This document shows positions 54,160-61,979 of a stretch of DNA of 64,000 nt, one piece after another (the first letter of the stretch is position 1; each line of letters starts with the position of its first letter). A program made the translations under genes and the position numbers. Source of the DNA: Actinokineospora globicatena. GTDB taxonomy: Bacteria; Actinomycetota; Actinomycetes; Mycobacteriales; Pseudonocardiaceae. A model generated the notes under the pieces. That model was not told the origin of the DNA. It did not search any database and saw nothing but the letters and a program-made list of their open reading frames with translations. Where the stretch lies: contig NZ_JAMTCR010000005.1 of the NCBI RefSeq assembly GCF_024171945.1, positions 620,001-684,000 of the forward strand, read 5' to 3'.

Positions 54160-54325
54160 GCAGCCCGCATCACGCCTCTTACCCCGCAGCCGCCGAGGCC
54201 CGCGCCCGCCTCTTACCCCAAAACCACTCCGCGCCCCAGGCCCGCAGCCCGCATCACGCCTCTTACCCCAAAACCGACCCGTGCCCCCAAGCCCGCAGCC
54301 GCCCCGACCCCCGCCACGCCTCTTC
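54160..54325 (+). repeat. Degenerate C-rich direct repeats
   Basis: GCAGCCCGCATCACGCCTCT followed by TACCCC occurs at 54160-54185 and, identically, at 54244-54269. A shorter form CCTCTTACCCC also occurs at 54209-54219, and ACGCCTCTT recurs near 54316. The second and third copies are followed by AAAACC. The whole 53885-54510 interval has no supported gene, and the plus strand is strongly C-rich. A degenerate tandem array of unknown origin. Confidence 0.55.
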
Positions 54326-54434
54326 GCGCCCGCGCGGTCCCACCCCTGCCCAGCCCCCACCCTCTCCGGGGGGCGTCCCTGGGCCAGTCTACCGGCACCC
54401 CCCGACAGTTGATCTTGAACAAGCCCCCGCAGAG

Positions 54435-54450
54435 ATCCACATGTGGATAA
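54435..54450. promoter_or_regulatory. Palindromic TTATCCACA DnaA-box-like site
   Basis: The minus strand reads TTATCCACA (54450-54442), a perfect bacterial DnaA box, and the plus strand carries ATCCACA abutting it, giving the palindrome ATCCACATGTGGAT (54435-54448). It lies about 60 bases before acyP. Either a DnaA site or an operator for a dimeric regulator. Confidence 0.4.
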
Positions 54451-54510
54451 CTTCCGTCACCCATCCGGAGGAAGTTCCGGCTCTAAGATCCCCCGTGCGA
54501 CCATGGGGCG

Positions 54511-54795
54511 GTGTCGGGAATCTCCGCGGTTCGGCTGACCGCGTTCGTGCGTGGCCAAGTCCAGGGTGTGGGTTTCCGCTGGTGGACGCGGTCGCAGGCG
54601 TTGCGGTTGGGCCTGGTCGGGTGGGCGCGCAATACCGATGATGGGCGGGTCGAGGTGGTGGCCGAGGGCGATAGGGAGCGGTGCGACCAGCTGCTGGCCG
54701 CCCTGCGGTCCGGCGAGACCCCGGGGAGCGTCTCCGCGGTCGTCGAGAGGTGGGATGACCCCAAGGGGAACCTGAAGGGGTTTGTCGAACGTTGA
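54511..54795 (+). CDS. acyP: Acylphosphatase
   Basis: A 94-aa enzyme that hydrolyses acyl phosphates. The phosphate-binding Arg is in [13 protein letters not shown] and the catalytic Asn in [20 protein letters not shown] at 54511. It is followed after 52 bases by an ECF sigma gene and then smc, keeping the acyP-smc neighbourhood of actinobacteria. Confidence 0.94.
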   Translation: MSGISAVRLTAFVRGQVQGVGFRWWTRSQALRLGLVGWARNTDDGRVEVVAEGDRERCDQLLAALRSGETPGSVSAVVERWDDPKGNLKGFVER

Positions 54796-54811
54796 GTGAC
54801 CGGGTCCACAG

Positions 54812-54837
54812 TGAACCAAACAGCTCCGGGAGGCGTA
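54812..54837 (+). promoter_or_regulatory. ECF-type promoter candidate before the sigma gene
   Basis: TGAACC (54812-54817) and CGTA (54834-54837) are 16 bases apart, matching the general ECF promoter form (compare SigL-type TGAACC-N16-CGT). It ends 10 bases before the sigma gene's GTG, which suggests autoregulation and a very short leader. Confidence 0.5.
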
Positions 54838-54847
54838 AGCCCTGAAC

Positions 54848-55363
54848 GTGGGGAGCCCGGGGCAGGACGACGAGTTCGTCCGACAGCTCTACAGCCGATA
54901 CCGGCGGCCGCTGCTCGGCTACGTGCTGCGCGCGGTCGGCGGAGACCACCAGCGCGCCGAGGACGTCGTGCAGGAGACTTTGTTGCGGGCATGGCGACAC
55001 GCGGAATCGCTGGAGGCGGACAAGGCCGGGCCGTGGCTCTACACCGTGGCCAAGAACCTGGTGATCTCCGGTTACCGCAGGCAGAGCGCCCGGGTCGCCG
55101 AGGTGCCGATCGAGGACGCGGACTGGCCGCGTTCCGGTGACGAGTTCGAGCAGGTGCTGCAGGGCTGGCAGGTCGCCGAGGCGATGCGGGTGCTCTCCCG
55201 CGATCACCGCGCGGTGATCGCCGAGTTGTTCTACCGCCGCCGGACCGTCGCCGAGGCCGCGAAGGTGCTCGGGGTGCCGCCGGGCACAGTGAAGTCCCGG
55301 TCGTTCTACGCGCTGCGGGCCCTGCGCGACGCGCTGGAGGAGCGGGGGGTGACGGAGCTGTGA
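54848..55363 (+). CDS. ECF sigma factor, SigL-like
   Basis: A 171-aa ECF sigma factor. Region 2: FVRQLYSRYRRPLLGYVLRA and RAEDVVQETLLRAWRHA, then WLYTVAKNLVISGYRRQ; region 4: LSRDHRAVIAELFYRRRTVA and VLGVPPGTVKSRSFYALRAL. Closest by eye to mycobacterial SigL. GTG 54848. The stop overlaps the anti-sigma start by 4 bases (GTGA). Probably autoregulated through the promoter candidate just upstream. Confidence 0.9.
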   Translation: MGSPGQDDEFVRQLYSRYRRPLLGYVLRAVGGDHQRAEDVVQETLLRAWRHAESLEADKAGPWLYTVAKNLVISGYRRQSARVAEVPIEDADWPRSGDEFEQVLQGWQVAEAMRVLSRDHRAVIAELFYRRRTVAEAAKVLGVPPGTVKSRSFYALRALRDALEERGVTEL

Positions 55364-56082
55364 CGTGTTCGCACACCTTCTCGCTCGGTGCCTACCTGCT
55401 CGGGGCACTCGACCCGATCGAGCGTTCCGCGTTCGAGTCGCACGCCGCGCGCTGCGACGACTGCCGCGCCGAGCTGGTCCGGCTCGCCCCGTTGCCCGGC
55501 CTGCTGCACCGCATCTCCGCCGCCGACTTCGAGGACACCCCCGAGGTGCCCGCCGACCTGCGCGGCGCCGAGGAGATCGCCTGGTACGAGGAGGACCCGG
55601 TCGCGGAGTTGCCGCCGGTCGCGGTGCTCCCCGACGTCGCCAGGGTCCCTGACATCGACGCGCCCCGGCGGGGCCGCAGGCTCGCGCTCATGGGTGCCGC
55701 CGCGGCCATGGTGGTCGCGCTCTCGGTGGGCGGGGTGCTGGTCTACGAGTCGCTGCGCGCCGAGGACAGACCCGGGCCGGTGATGGTCAGCTGGTCGGCG
55801 ACCGACCCGGCCAGCGGGGTCCGCGCCGATGTCGACCTGACCGACCGCGCCTGGGGCACCGAGGTGAAGATCCGGCTGCACGACGTGCCCCCCGGCAAGC
55901 CGTGCAAGCTGCTGGTGCGCGGCCGGGACGGCTACCGCGAGGTCGCGGGCTGGTGGGCGACCAGCTACGGCCAGGGCGAGTCGATCCCGGGCAGCACCTC
56001 CATCGATCTGACCCGGATCTCGCGCATCCAGGTGCTCACCGACGACGACGTGGTGCTCGTCGACGTGCCCCCGCCGTCCTGA
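55360..56082 (+). CDS. Zinc-binding (ZAS) anti-sigma factor
   Basis: A 240-aa single-pass membrane anti-sigma factor. The motif HAARCDDC (His28, Cys32, Cys35) follows YLLGALDPIERSAFES. The transmembrane helix is at about 110-130 (LMGAAAAMVVALSVGGVLVY). The outer domain includes VKIRLHDVPPGKPCKLLV and GWWATSYG, as in RslA-type proteins. It is translationally coupled to the sigma factor. The outer Cys in GKPCKLL is single in that domain. Confidence 0.9.
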   Translation: MTCSHTFSLGAYLLGALDPIERSAFESHAARCDDCRAELVRLAPLPGLLHRISAADFEDTPEVPADLRGAEEIAWYEEDPVAELPPVAVLPDVARVPDIDAPRRGRRLALMGAAAAMVVALSVGGVLVYESLRAEDRPGPVMVSWSATDPASGVRADVDLTDRAWGTEVKIRLHDVPPGKPCKLLVRGRDGYREVAGWWATSYGQGESIPGSTSIDLTRISRIQVLTDDDVVLVDVPPPS

Positions 56083-56211
56083 CCAGGCGCGACCACCGGA
56101 CCGGGCGAGGTGTGGGCCCCGCCTCCCCGGAACGGCGGCGGCGCACAGGTAGTCTCGGCCGGATAACGGCGGCTCGTTGTCCCCGGAGCCTCACCTGAAG
56201 GGTCTCGCCTC

Positions 56212-59200
56212 GTGCACCTCAAGAGCCTGACGCTGAAGGGGTTCAAGTCCTTCGCCTCGGCGACCACGCTCAAGTTCGAGCCGGGCATCACCTGCGTCGT
56301 AGGCCCCAACGGCTCCGGTAAGTCCAACGTGCTCGACGCGTTGCGCTGGGTGATGGGCGAGGGCAGTGCCAAGGGCCTGCGCGGCGGCAAGATGGAAGAC
56401 GTCATCTTCGCGGGTACCGCCGGTCGCGCCCCCCTCGGTCGCGCCGAGGTGACGCTGACCATCGACAACTCCGACGGCGCGCTGCCGATCGACTACACCG
56501 AGGTGTCGATCACCCGCCGGATGTTCCGCGACGGCGCCAGCGAGTACGAGATCAACGGCCAGGGCTGCCGCCTGATGGACGTGCAGGAGCTGCTCTCCGA
56601 CTCCGGCATCGGCCGCGAGATGCACGTCATCGTCGGGCAGGGCCAGCTCGCCGCGATCCTGGAGTCCAAGCCCGAGGAGCGCCGCGCGTTCATCGAGGAG
56701 GCCGCTGGCGTCCTCAAGCACCGCAAGCGCAAAGAGAAGGCCATCCGCAAGCTCGACGCGATGCAGGCCAACCTCACCCGGCTCAACGACCTGACCGCCG
56801 AGCTGCGCCGCCAGCTCAAGCCGCTGGGCAAGCAGGCCGAGATCGCCCGCAAGGCGCAGACCACCCAGTCCGAGCTGCGCGACGCCCGGCTGCGGCTGCA
56901 CGCCGACGACCTGGTCACCCAGCGCGGCGACATCGCCCGCGACGAGGCCGACGAGGCCACCGCCCGGCGCAAGCGCGCCGAGGTCGAGCAGGCGCTGGAG
57001 ATCGGGCAGGCCAGGCAGAGCGAGCTGGAGGACGCCCTCGCCGTCGACCAGCCCAAGCTCGCCGCCGCCCAGGAGACCTGGTACCGGCTCTCGGCGCTGG
57101 AGGAGCGGCTGCGCGGCACCGTCCGGTTGGCCGTCGAGCGCGCCAGGCACCTCTCGGCCGCCGTCGAGGCACCGCGCGGGGGGCGCGACCCCGACGAGCT
57201 GGAGGAGGAGGCCGAGCACACCGCGATGCGCGAGGCCGAGCTGTTCGAGGCCGTCGCCGAGGCCCGCTACACCCTGGCCGAGGCCACCGAGCGGCGCGCC
57301 GAACTGGAGCGGATGGTGCAGGCCGCGGAGAAGGCGCACCTGGCCGCGGTCCGCGCGATCGCCGACCGCCGCGAGGGCCTGGCCCGGCTCGGTGGGCAGG
57401 TCGAGGCGCTGCGCAGCAAGGCGAACGCGACCGACGAGGAGATCGAGCGGCTCTCCTTCACCCTCGGCGAGGCCCGCGAGCGCGCCGAGATCGCCGCCGA
57501 GGAACTGGCCATCGGCCAGGAGGAGTCCGGTGTCGAGGACACCGACGACGTCGCGCTCGGCGAGCGCCACACCCAGGCGACCGCGTCGCTGGAGGCCGCG
57601 CGGGCCAGGGTCGAGGAGCTGGTCCGGGCCGAACGCCAGGCCGAGAAGGACATCGCGTCCTGGCGGGCCCGGGTCGACGCGCTCTCGCTCGGCCTCTCCC
57701 GCAAGGACGGCGCGGGCGCGCTGCTGGCCGCCTCCGGTCGGCTGCCCGGGTTGCTCGGGTCGGTCGCCGCGCTGCTCACCGTCGAGTCCGGCGCCGAGGC
57801 CGCGTTGGCCGCCGCGCTCGGACCGGTCGCCGACGCGGTGGCCGTGGCGAACCCGGACGGCGCCCTGGAAGCGTTGCGCCTGCTGAGGAATGGCGACGAG
57901 GGCCGGGCCGGGATGCTGGTCGGTGGCCTGGCCGCGCCGCTCGATCGCGCCGGGTGGCCCGCGTTGCCGCCGGGCGCGCGGTGGGCGGTCGACCTGGTCC
58001 GCGCCCCGGACGCGCTGCTGCCCGCCGTGCACCGCGCGCTGGACCGGATGGCCGTGGTCGACGGGCTCGCCGAGGCGCAGTCCCTGGTGGCCGACCACCC
58101 CGACGTGCGCGCCGTGACCCGCGACGGTGACGTGCTCGGCGCGTTCTGGGCCGTCGGCGGCTCGGAGAAGGCCCGCAGCGTCATCGAGGTCCAGGCCGCC
58201 GTCGACGAGGCCAACGCCAAGCTCTCGGCCGCCGAACGCGCCGTCGAGCAGGCCTCGGCCGCGCTGGAGGGCGCCCGCGCCGAGCAGCAGGCCCGCCGCG
58301 CCGACGTCGACGCGGTCAAGGAGGCGCTCAACGACGGCAAGGTCCGCGCCGCCCGCTCCGCCGAGCGCCTCAACCGGCTGCGCGCCGCCGTGCGCTCCGC
58401 CGAGGCCGAGGTCGAGCGCGCCGAGCACCAGCGCGGCAAGGTCGAGCAGGCCCGCGCCGACGCGCTCACCAGGCTGGCCGAGCTGGAGGAGCGGCTCGCG
58501 GTCGTCGAGCAGGAGCACTCGGTCGACGACGAGCCCGACTCCAGCGAACGCGACGAGTACACCGCGTCCCTGGCCACCGCCCGGCAAGAGGAGATGGAGG
58601 GGCGGCTCACCCTGCGCACCTCCGAGGAGCGGCACCGCGCGCTGCAGGGCAAGGCCGACCAGTTGCGCCGCGCTGCCCGCGCCGAACGCGAGGCCCGCGA
58701 ACGCGCCTCGCGCGCGATGGCCTCCCGCAAGCGCGGCGCCACCATCGCCACGGCCGTCGTCGAGGGCGGCGAGTTGGCGCTGGAGCGCATCGCGCGGTCG
58801 CTGGCCCGCGCCGCCGAGGACCGCGACGGCATCCAGGCCCAGCGCGCCGAACGCGAGCGGGTGCTCGCCGACGTCCGCGGCAAGGTCCGCGAGCTGGGCA
58901 CCGAGCTGGAGAAGCTGACCGACGCCGTGCACCGCGACGAGGTGCTGCGCGCCGAGCAGCGGCTGCGGTTGGAGCAGCTGGAGGTCAAGATCGCCGAGAC
59001 CTTCGGCATCGGCCTCGACGACCTCGTCACCGAGTACGGCCCGACCGTCCCCGTGCCGCCGAGCCCGGGGGAGGTGGCCGAGTACGAGGCGGCCAAGGAG
59101 CGCGGCGAGGACGTCAGCATGCCGCCGTCGACCCCGTACGACCGCGAGACCCAGGCCCGGCGGGCCAAGCGCGCCGAACGGGACCTCTCGCTGCTCGGCA

Positions 59201-60099
59201 AGGTCAACCCGCTGGCGCTGGAGGAGTTCGCGGCGCTGGAGGAGCGCTACAAGTTCCTCTCCACCCAGCTCGAGGACCTCAAGGACACCCGGCGCGACCT
59301 GCTCACGGTGATCAAGGAGGTCGACGACAAGATCCTGGAGGTCTTCGCCTCCGCCTACGAGGACGTCGCCCGCGAGTTCGTCACCGTGTTCAACGTGCTG
59401 TTCCCCGGCGGCGAGGGCCGGATGATCCTCACCGAGCCCGAGGACATGCTGGTCACCGGCGTCGACGTGGAGGCCCGCCCGCCCGGCAAGAAGGTCAAGC
59501 GCCTCTCGCTGCTCTCCGGCGGGGAGAAGTCGCTGGTCGCCGTCGCCATGCTGGTCGCCATCTTCCGCGCCCGGCCCTCGCCGTTCTACGTGATGGACGA
59601 GGTCGAGGCCGCGCTCGACGACACCAACATGCGGCGGCTGATCGGCCTGCTCGAGCAGCTGCGGGCCAGCTCCCAGCTGATCATCATCACCCACCAGAAG
59701 CCGACCATGGAGATCGCCGACGCGCTCTACGGGGTGAGCATGCGCGGCGACGGCATCACCCAGGTCATCTCCCAGCGGCTGCAGCACCCCGGCCGGGCCA
59801 CCGCCGGTGCCGCCGTGGTCGCCGCGAAGGCCCTCGCCGCTGCCGCTGAGGCCGCCGCCGCCGAAGCTGCTGCGGCGCCGCAAGCCACCACTGCGACCGA
59901 GGACGCTGCCGTGCCCGAGGACACTGCCGTGGCGGGGGACGCTGCCGTACTAGAGGGCACCGTCGTGCCGGAGAACGCTGCCGTCCCGCCGGGTGACGAT
60001 CTGCCCGGGGCGCCGGTCGCGGTCGCCATCCCGAACCAGGGCGCGACCGCCACCCAGGCCGAGCCGGGCGACACCGAGGACGCCACCGCCTCGTCTTAG
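56212..60099 (+). CDS. smc: Chromosome segregation protein SMC with Ala-rich C-terminal extension
   Basis: Condensin ATPase that loads on DNA with ScpAB. Walker A is VVGPNGSGKSNVLDALRW; two long coiled coils (about 170-490 and 670-1000) flank the hinge (GLLGSVAALLTVESGAEAAL); the signature motif is LLSGGEKSLVAVAML and Walker B is PFYVMDEVEAALDD. At 1295 aa it exceeds the usual length of about 1190 by about 100 residues: after the ATPase head there is an Ala/Val/Glu-rich tail with repeated AAVPEDTAV-like units. GTG 56212. No scpA/scpB is in view; a terminator follows. Confidence 0.97.
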   Translation: MHLKSLTLKGFKSFASATTLKFEPGITCVVGPNGSGKSNVLDALRWVMGEGSAKGLRGGKMEDVIFAGTAGRAPLGRAEVTLTIDNSDGALPIDYTEVSITRRMFRDGASEYEINGQGCRLMDVQELLSDSGIGREMHVIVGQGQLAAILESKPEERRAFIEEAAGVLKHRKRKEKAIRKLDAMQANLTRLNDLTAELRRQLKPLGKQAEIARKAQTTQSELRDARLRLHADDLVTQRGDIARDEADEATARRKRAEVEQALEIGQARQSELEDALAVDQPKLAAAQETWYRLSALEERLRGTVRLAVERARHLSAAVEAPRGGRDPDELEEEAEHTAMREAELFEAVAEARYTLAEATERRAELERMVQAAEKAHLAAVRAIADRREGLARLGGQVEALRSKANATDEEIERLSFTLGEARERAEIAAEELAIGQEESGVEDTDDVALGERHTQATASLEAARARVEELVRAERQAEKDIASWRARVDALSLGLSRKDGAGALLAASGRLPGLLGSVAALLTVESGAEAALAAALGPVADAVAVANPDGALEALRLLRNGDEGRAGMLVGGLAAPLDRAGWPALPPGARWAVDLVRAPDALLPAVHRALDRMAVVDGLAEAQSLVADHPDVRAVTRDGDVLGAFWAVGGSEKARSVIEVQAAVDEANAKLSAAERAVEQASAALEGARAEQQARRADVDAVKEALNDGKVRAARSAERLNRLRAAVRSAEAEVERAEHQRGKVEQARADALTRLAELEERLAVVEQEHSVDDEPDSSERDEYTASLATARQEEMEGRLTLRTSEERHRALQGKADQLRRAARAEREARERASRAMASRKRGATIATAVVEGGELALERIARSLARAAEDRDGIQAQRAERERVLADVRGKVRELGTELEKLTDAVHRDEVLRAEQRLRLEQLEVKIAETFGIGLDDLVTEYGPTVPVPPSPGEVAEYEAAKERGEDVSMPPSTPYDRETQARRAKRAERDLSLLGKVNPLALEEFAALEERYKFLSTQLEDLKDTRRDLLTVIKEVDDKILEVFASAYEDVAREFVTVFNVLFPGGEGRMILTEPEDMLVTGVDVEARPPGKKVKRLSLLSGGEKSLVAVAMLVAIFRARPSPFYVMDEVEAALDDTNMRRLIGLLEQLRASSQLIIITHQKPTMEIADALYGVSMRGDGITQVISQRLQHPGRATAGAAVVAAKALAAAAEAAAAEAAAAPQATTATEDAAVPEDTAVAGDAAVLEGTVVPENAAVPPGDDLPGAPVAVAIPNQGATATQAEPGDTEDATASS

Positions 60100-60112
60100 C
60101 CGCTGCACGACA

Positions 60113-60143
60113 AAGCCCCGGCCGCTCAGTGCGGCCGGGGCTT
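60113..60143. terminator. Bidirectional terminator after smc
   Basis: A perfect 13-bp stem, AAGCCCCGGCCGC (60113-60125) with its inverse (60131-60143), and a 5-base loop. It lies between convergent genes; reading leftwards it is followed by TTTGTCGT. Confidence 0.85.
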
Positions 60144-60161
60144 GGTTGTCGTACGGGTTGC

Positions 60162-60662
60162 TCAGGCCGGGTAGCCCGGGGCCGGGGGCGCCTGCGGCGG
60201 GACGGCCTTGCGGGAGTTGGTGAACGCCAGCACGGCGGCCACGGCCGAGACGATGGCCGCGATCAGGCCGAGGTAGAGGCCGAAGCCCGCGCCGACGGAG
60301 ACGCCGCTCGCGCCGAGGCCGTAGCTCGACGCGCTGGGCAGGGTCAGCCAGCGGATCAGCAGGATGACCACGGCGGCCGCGGCGAGGCCGAGCCAGATGG
60401 TGACCAGGTTCGGGACGGCGGTGCCGACGTGCGGGAGCACGAGGATGACCGCGGCGGCCACCAGCAGCAGGATGGGCAGCCAGCCACCGATGCCCAGGCT
60501 CCACGCGCTCGCGGACTGGTCGAAGCCGGAGAAGCCGAGGCCGCTCGAGCCCTCGAAGGACACCGAGTACCACGAGAAGAAGCTGAAGATGAACGCCAGC
60601 GCGCCAGCGCCGATACCCGCCCACTCGATCGGGGTGACGCGCTTGGGGTCGAAGTTAGCCAT
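60162..60662 (-). CDS. Small multi-pass membrane protein
   Basis: A 166-aa protein with four predicted membrane helices (about 14-32, 58-76, 82-104, 125-148), including GWLPILLLVAAAVILVLPHV and FGLYLGLIAAIVSAVAAVLA. A short Pro-rich tail PPQAPPAPGYPA ends it. ATG 60662 follows AGGAAGG; the upstream frame is not family-like. It resembles the DUF5336-type actinobacterial proteins by topology only. It is convergent with smc. Confidence 0.7.
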   Translation of the reverse strand: MANFDPKRVTPIEWAGIGAGALAFIFSFFSWYSVSFEGSSGLGFSGFDQSASAWSLGIGGWLPILLLVAAAVILVLPHVGTAVPNLVTIWLGLAAAAVVILLIRWLTLPSASSYGLGASGVSVGAGFGLYLGLIAAIVSAVAAVLAFTNSRKAVPPQAPPAPGYPA

Positions 60663-61010
60663 CGGCTGGGGCCTTCCTGGGGGAGATCTCTGGGGGTCGC
60701 ACGCACGCACCCGCGCGCACGTGCGGGTCGCGGTGAGGATCGCACAAAGTATGGTCTGATCCGATCGTTTCGCCAATAACGGGACCGTCTCGGGTGGACG
60801 AACGTGGCTTTATGGCCCGCGAACGGTGCCCCAGCGGTCCTGGACTATGGGAACCGGTCACTGCCAGCGGTTATCTGGTCGCTGTGCGCAGCCGCACCGT
60901 CCACTTGGTTCGCTCGATCGCGAACCACCGACCGCGCGCACCGCTCCCGGCCACCGAGCGCCCGGTAATCCGGTCGCGCCGGGGTGTGTCCGCCGTTCAC
61001 GATTTCCGGC

Positions 61011-61928
61011 ATGTATGCGCTCCGTTCCGCGACCGAGGCGGACCTGGCCGCCGCGGTCGACCTGGTGACCCGGCTGCAGGCCGACCCCGGCCACCACATC
61101 GGCTACCACGGGACCACCGCCGAGGAGGTGGCCGACGAGCTGACCCGGATGACCCCGGACTGGGCGGGCGGCGCCGTGGTGGGCGTGGACGCGGCCGGTG
61201 TCGTGCGCGCGCTGCTCACCGTCGAGGTGGACCCCGAGTTGGGCCGGGCCTGGCTGTGGGGGCCTTACGTCGACGTGCCCGCCGACCACCCGGCCGTCCG
61301 CCAGGTCTGGCACAACACCGCCGACGACCTGCTCGACCTCGCGACCGGCTTGCCGCGCGCGGCGGGGACCAGCGATCTCGAGCTCTATGGCCACCGCGGC
61401 AACCGCAGGCTGGGCGACTTCGCCGCGCGCCACGGGTTCGCCGCCGGGTCCGCGAGCCGGGTGTTCACGCTGACCGGCGCCGCGCTGCGGTCGGTGCTCG
61501 TCGGTGCCGCCGAGCAGTCGGTCGGACCGGGCAAATTGGACGGTGACCCCACCATCCGCGCGCAGGTCATAGACCTCCACGAGCGGTGTTTCCCCAACCG
61601 CACCGCTAGTGGCGCGCAACTGGTCGACGGGACTCGCGGCCACACGGTGGTAGTGCTGACGGGTGCCGACGGCGTAATCGGCTACGCGGCAGGGTATCTG
61701 GAGCAGGAGGAGTTCTACATCGACTACGTCGCGGTCGATCCCAACATGCGCGACGCGGGCGCCGGCCGGGCACTGGTGCGGGCGTTGGTGCGCACGCTGG
61801 CCACGGAGCAGGGTGTGCGGAGTCGGGCGGCCGCGGTCATCGCGCTGGGCAACGACGCCTCGGAGCGGATGTTCACCGCGCTCGGGTTCACCCTCCACCT
61901 GGAACTGGTCGCCTACCGGCGGCGGTGA
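61011..61928 (+). CDS. Tandem GNAT-domain acetyltransferase
   Basis: A 305-aa protein. The N-terminal half is a degenerate GNAT-like fold (MYALRSATEADLAAAVDLVT); the C-terminal half has the complete acetyl-CoA site in DYVAVDPNMRDAGAGRALVR and the usual NDASERMFTALGF. ATG 61011 is used; the frame opens slightly earlier. Substrate unknown. It stands alone in a 234-base gap after the small membrane protein; nothing else is seen in that gap. Confidence 0.82.
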   Translation: MYALRSATEADLAAAVDLVTRLQADPGHHIGYHGTTAEEVADELTRMTPDWAGGAVVGVDAAGVVRALLTVEVDPELGRAWLWGPYVDVPADHPAVRQVWHNTADDLLDLATGLPRAAGTSDLELYGHRGNRRLGDFAARHGFAAGSASRVFTLTGAALRSVLVGAAEQSVGPGKLDGDPTIRAQVIDLHERCFPNRTASGAQLVDGTRGHTVVVLTGADGVIGYAAGYLEQEEFYIDYVAVDPNMRDAGAGRALVRALVRTLATEQGVRSRAAAVIALGNDASERMFTALGFTLHLELVAYRRR

Positions 61929-61979
61929 TCGGCGGTTATCGTGGCGCCGCCCGTGATCAACTCTGGCGAGGAGTGCCGC

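Noticed and set aside
53956..54360. Minus-strand frame with repeated GKRRDAGCG units
   Set aside because: It arises from the C-rich repeat array at 54160-54325; no start signal, no known family, and frames on the other strand are equally open.
56191..59883. A 1230-codon open frame on the strand opposite smc
   Set aside because: It mirrors smc codon bias, has no family-like sequence or ribosome site, and is entirely antisense to a certain gene.
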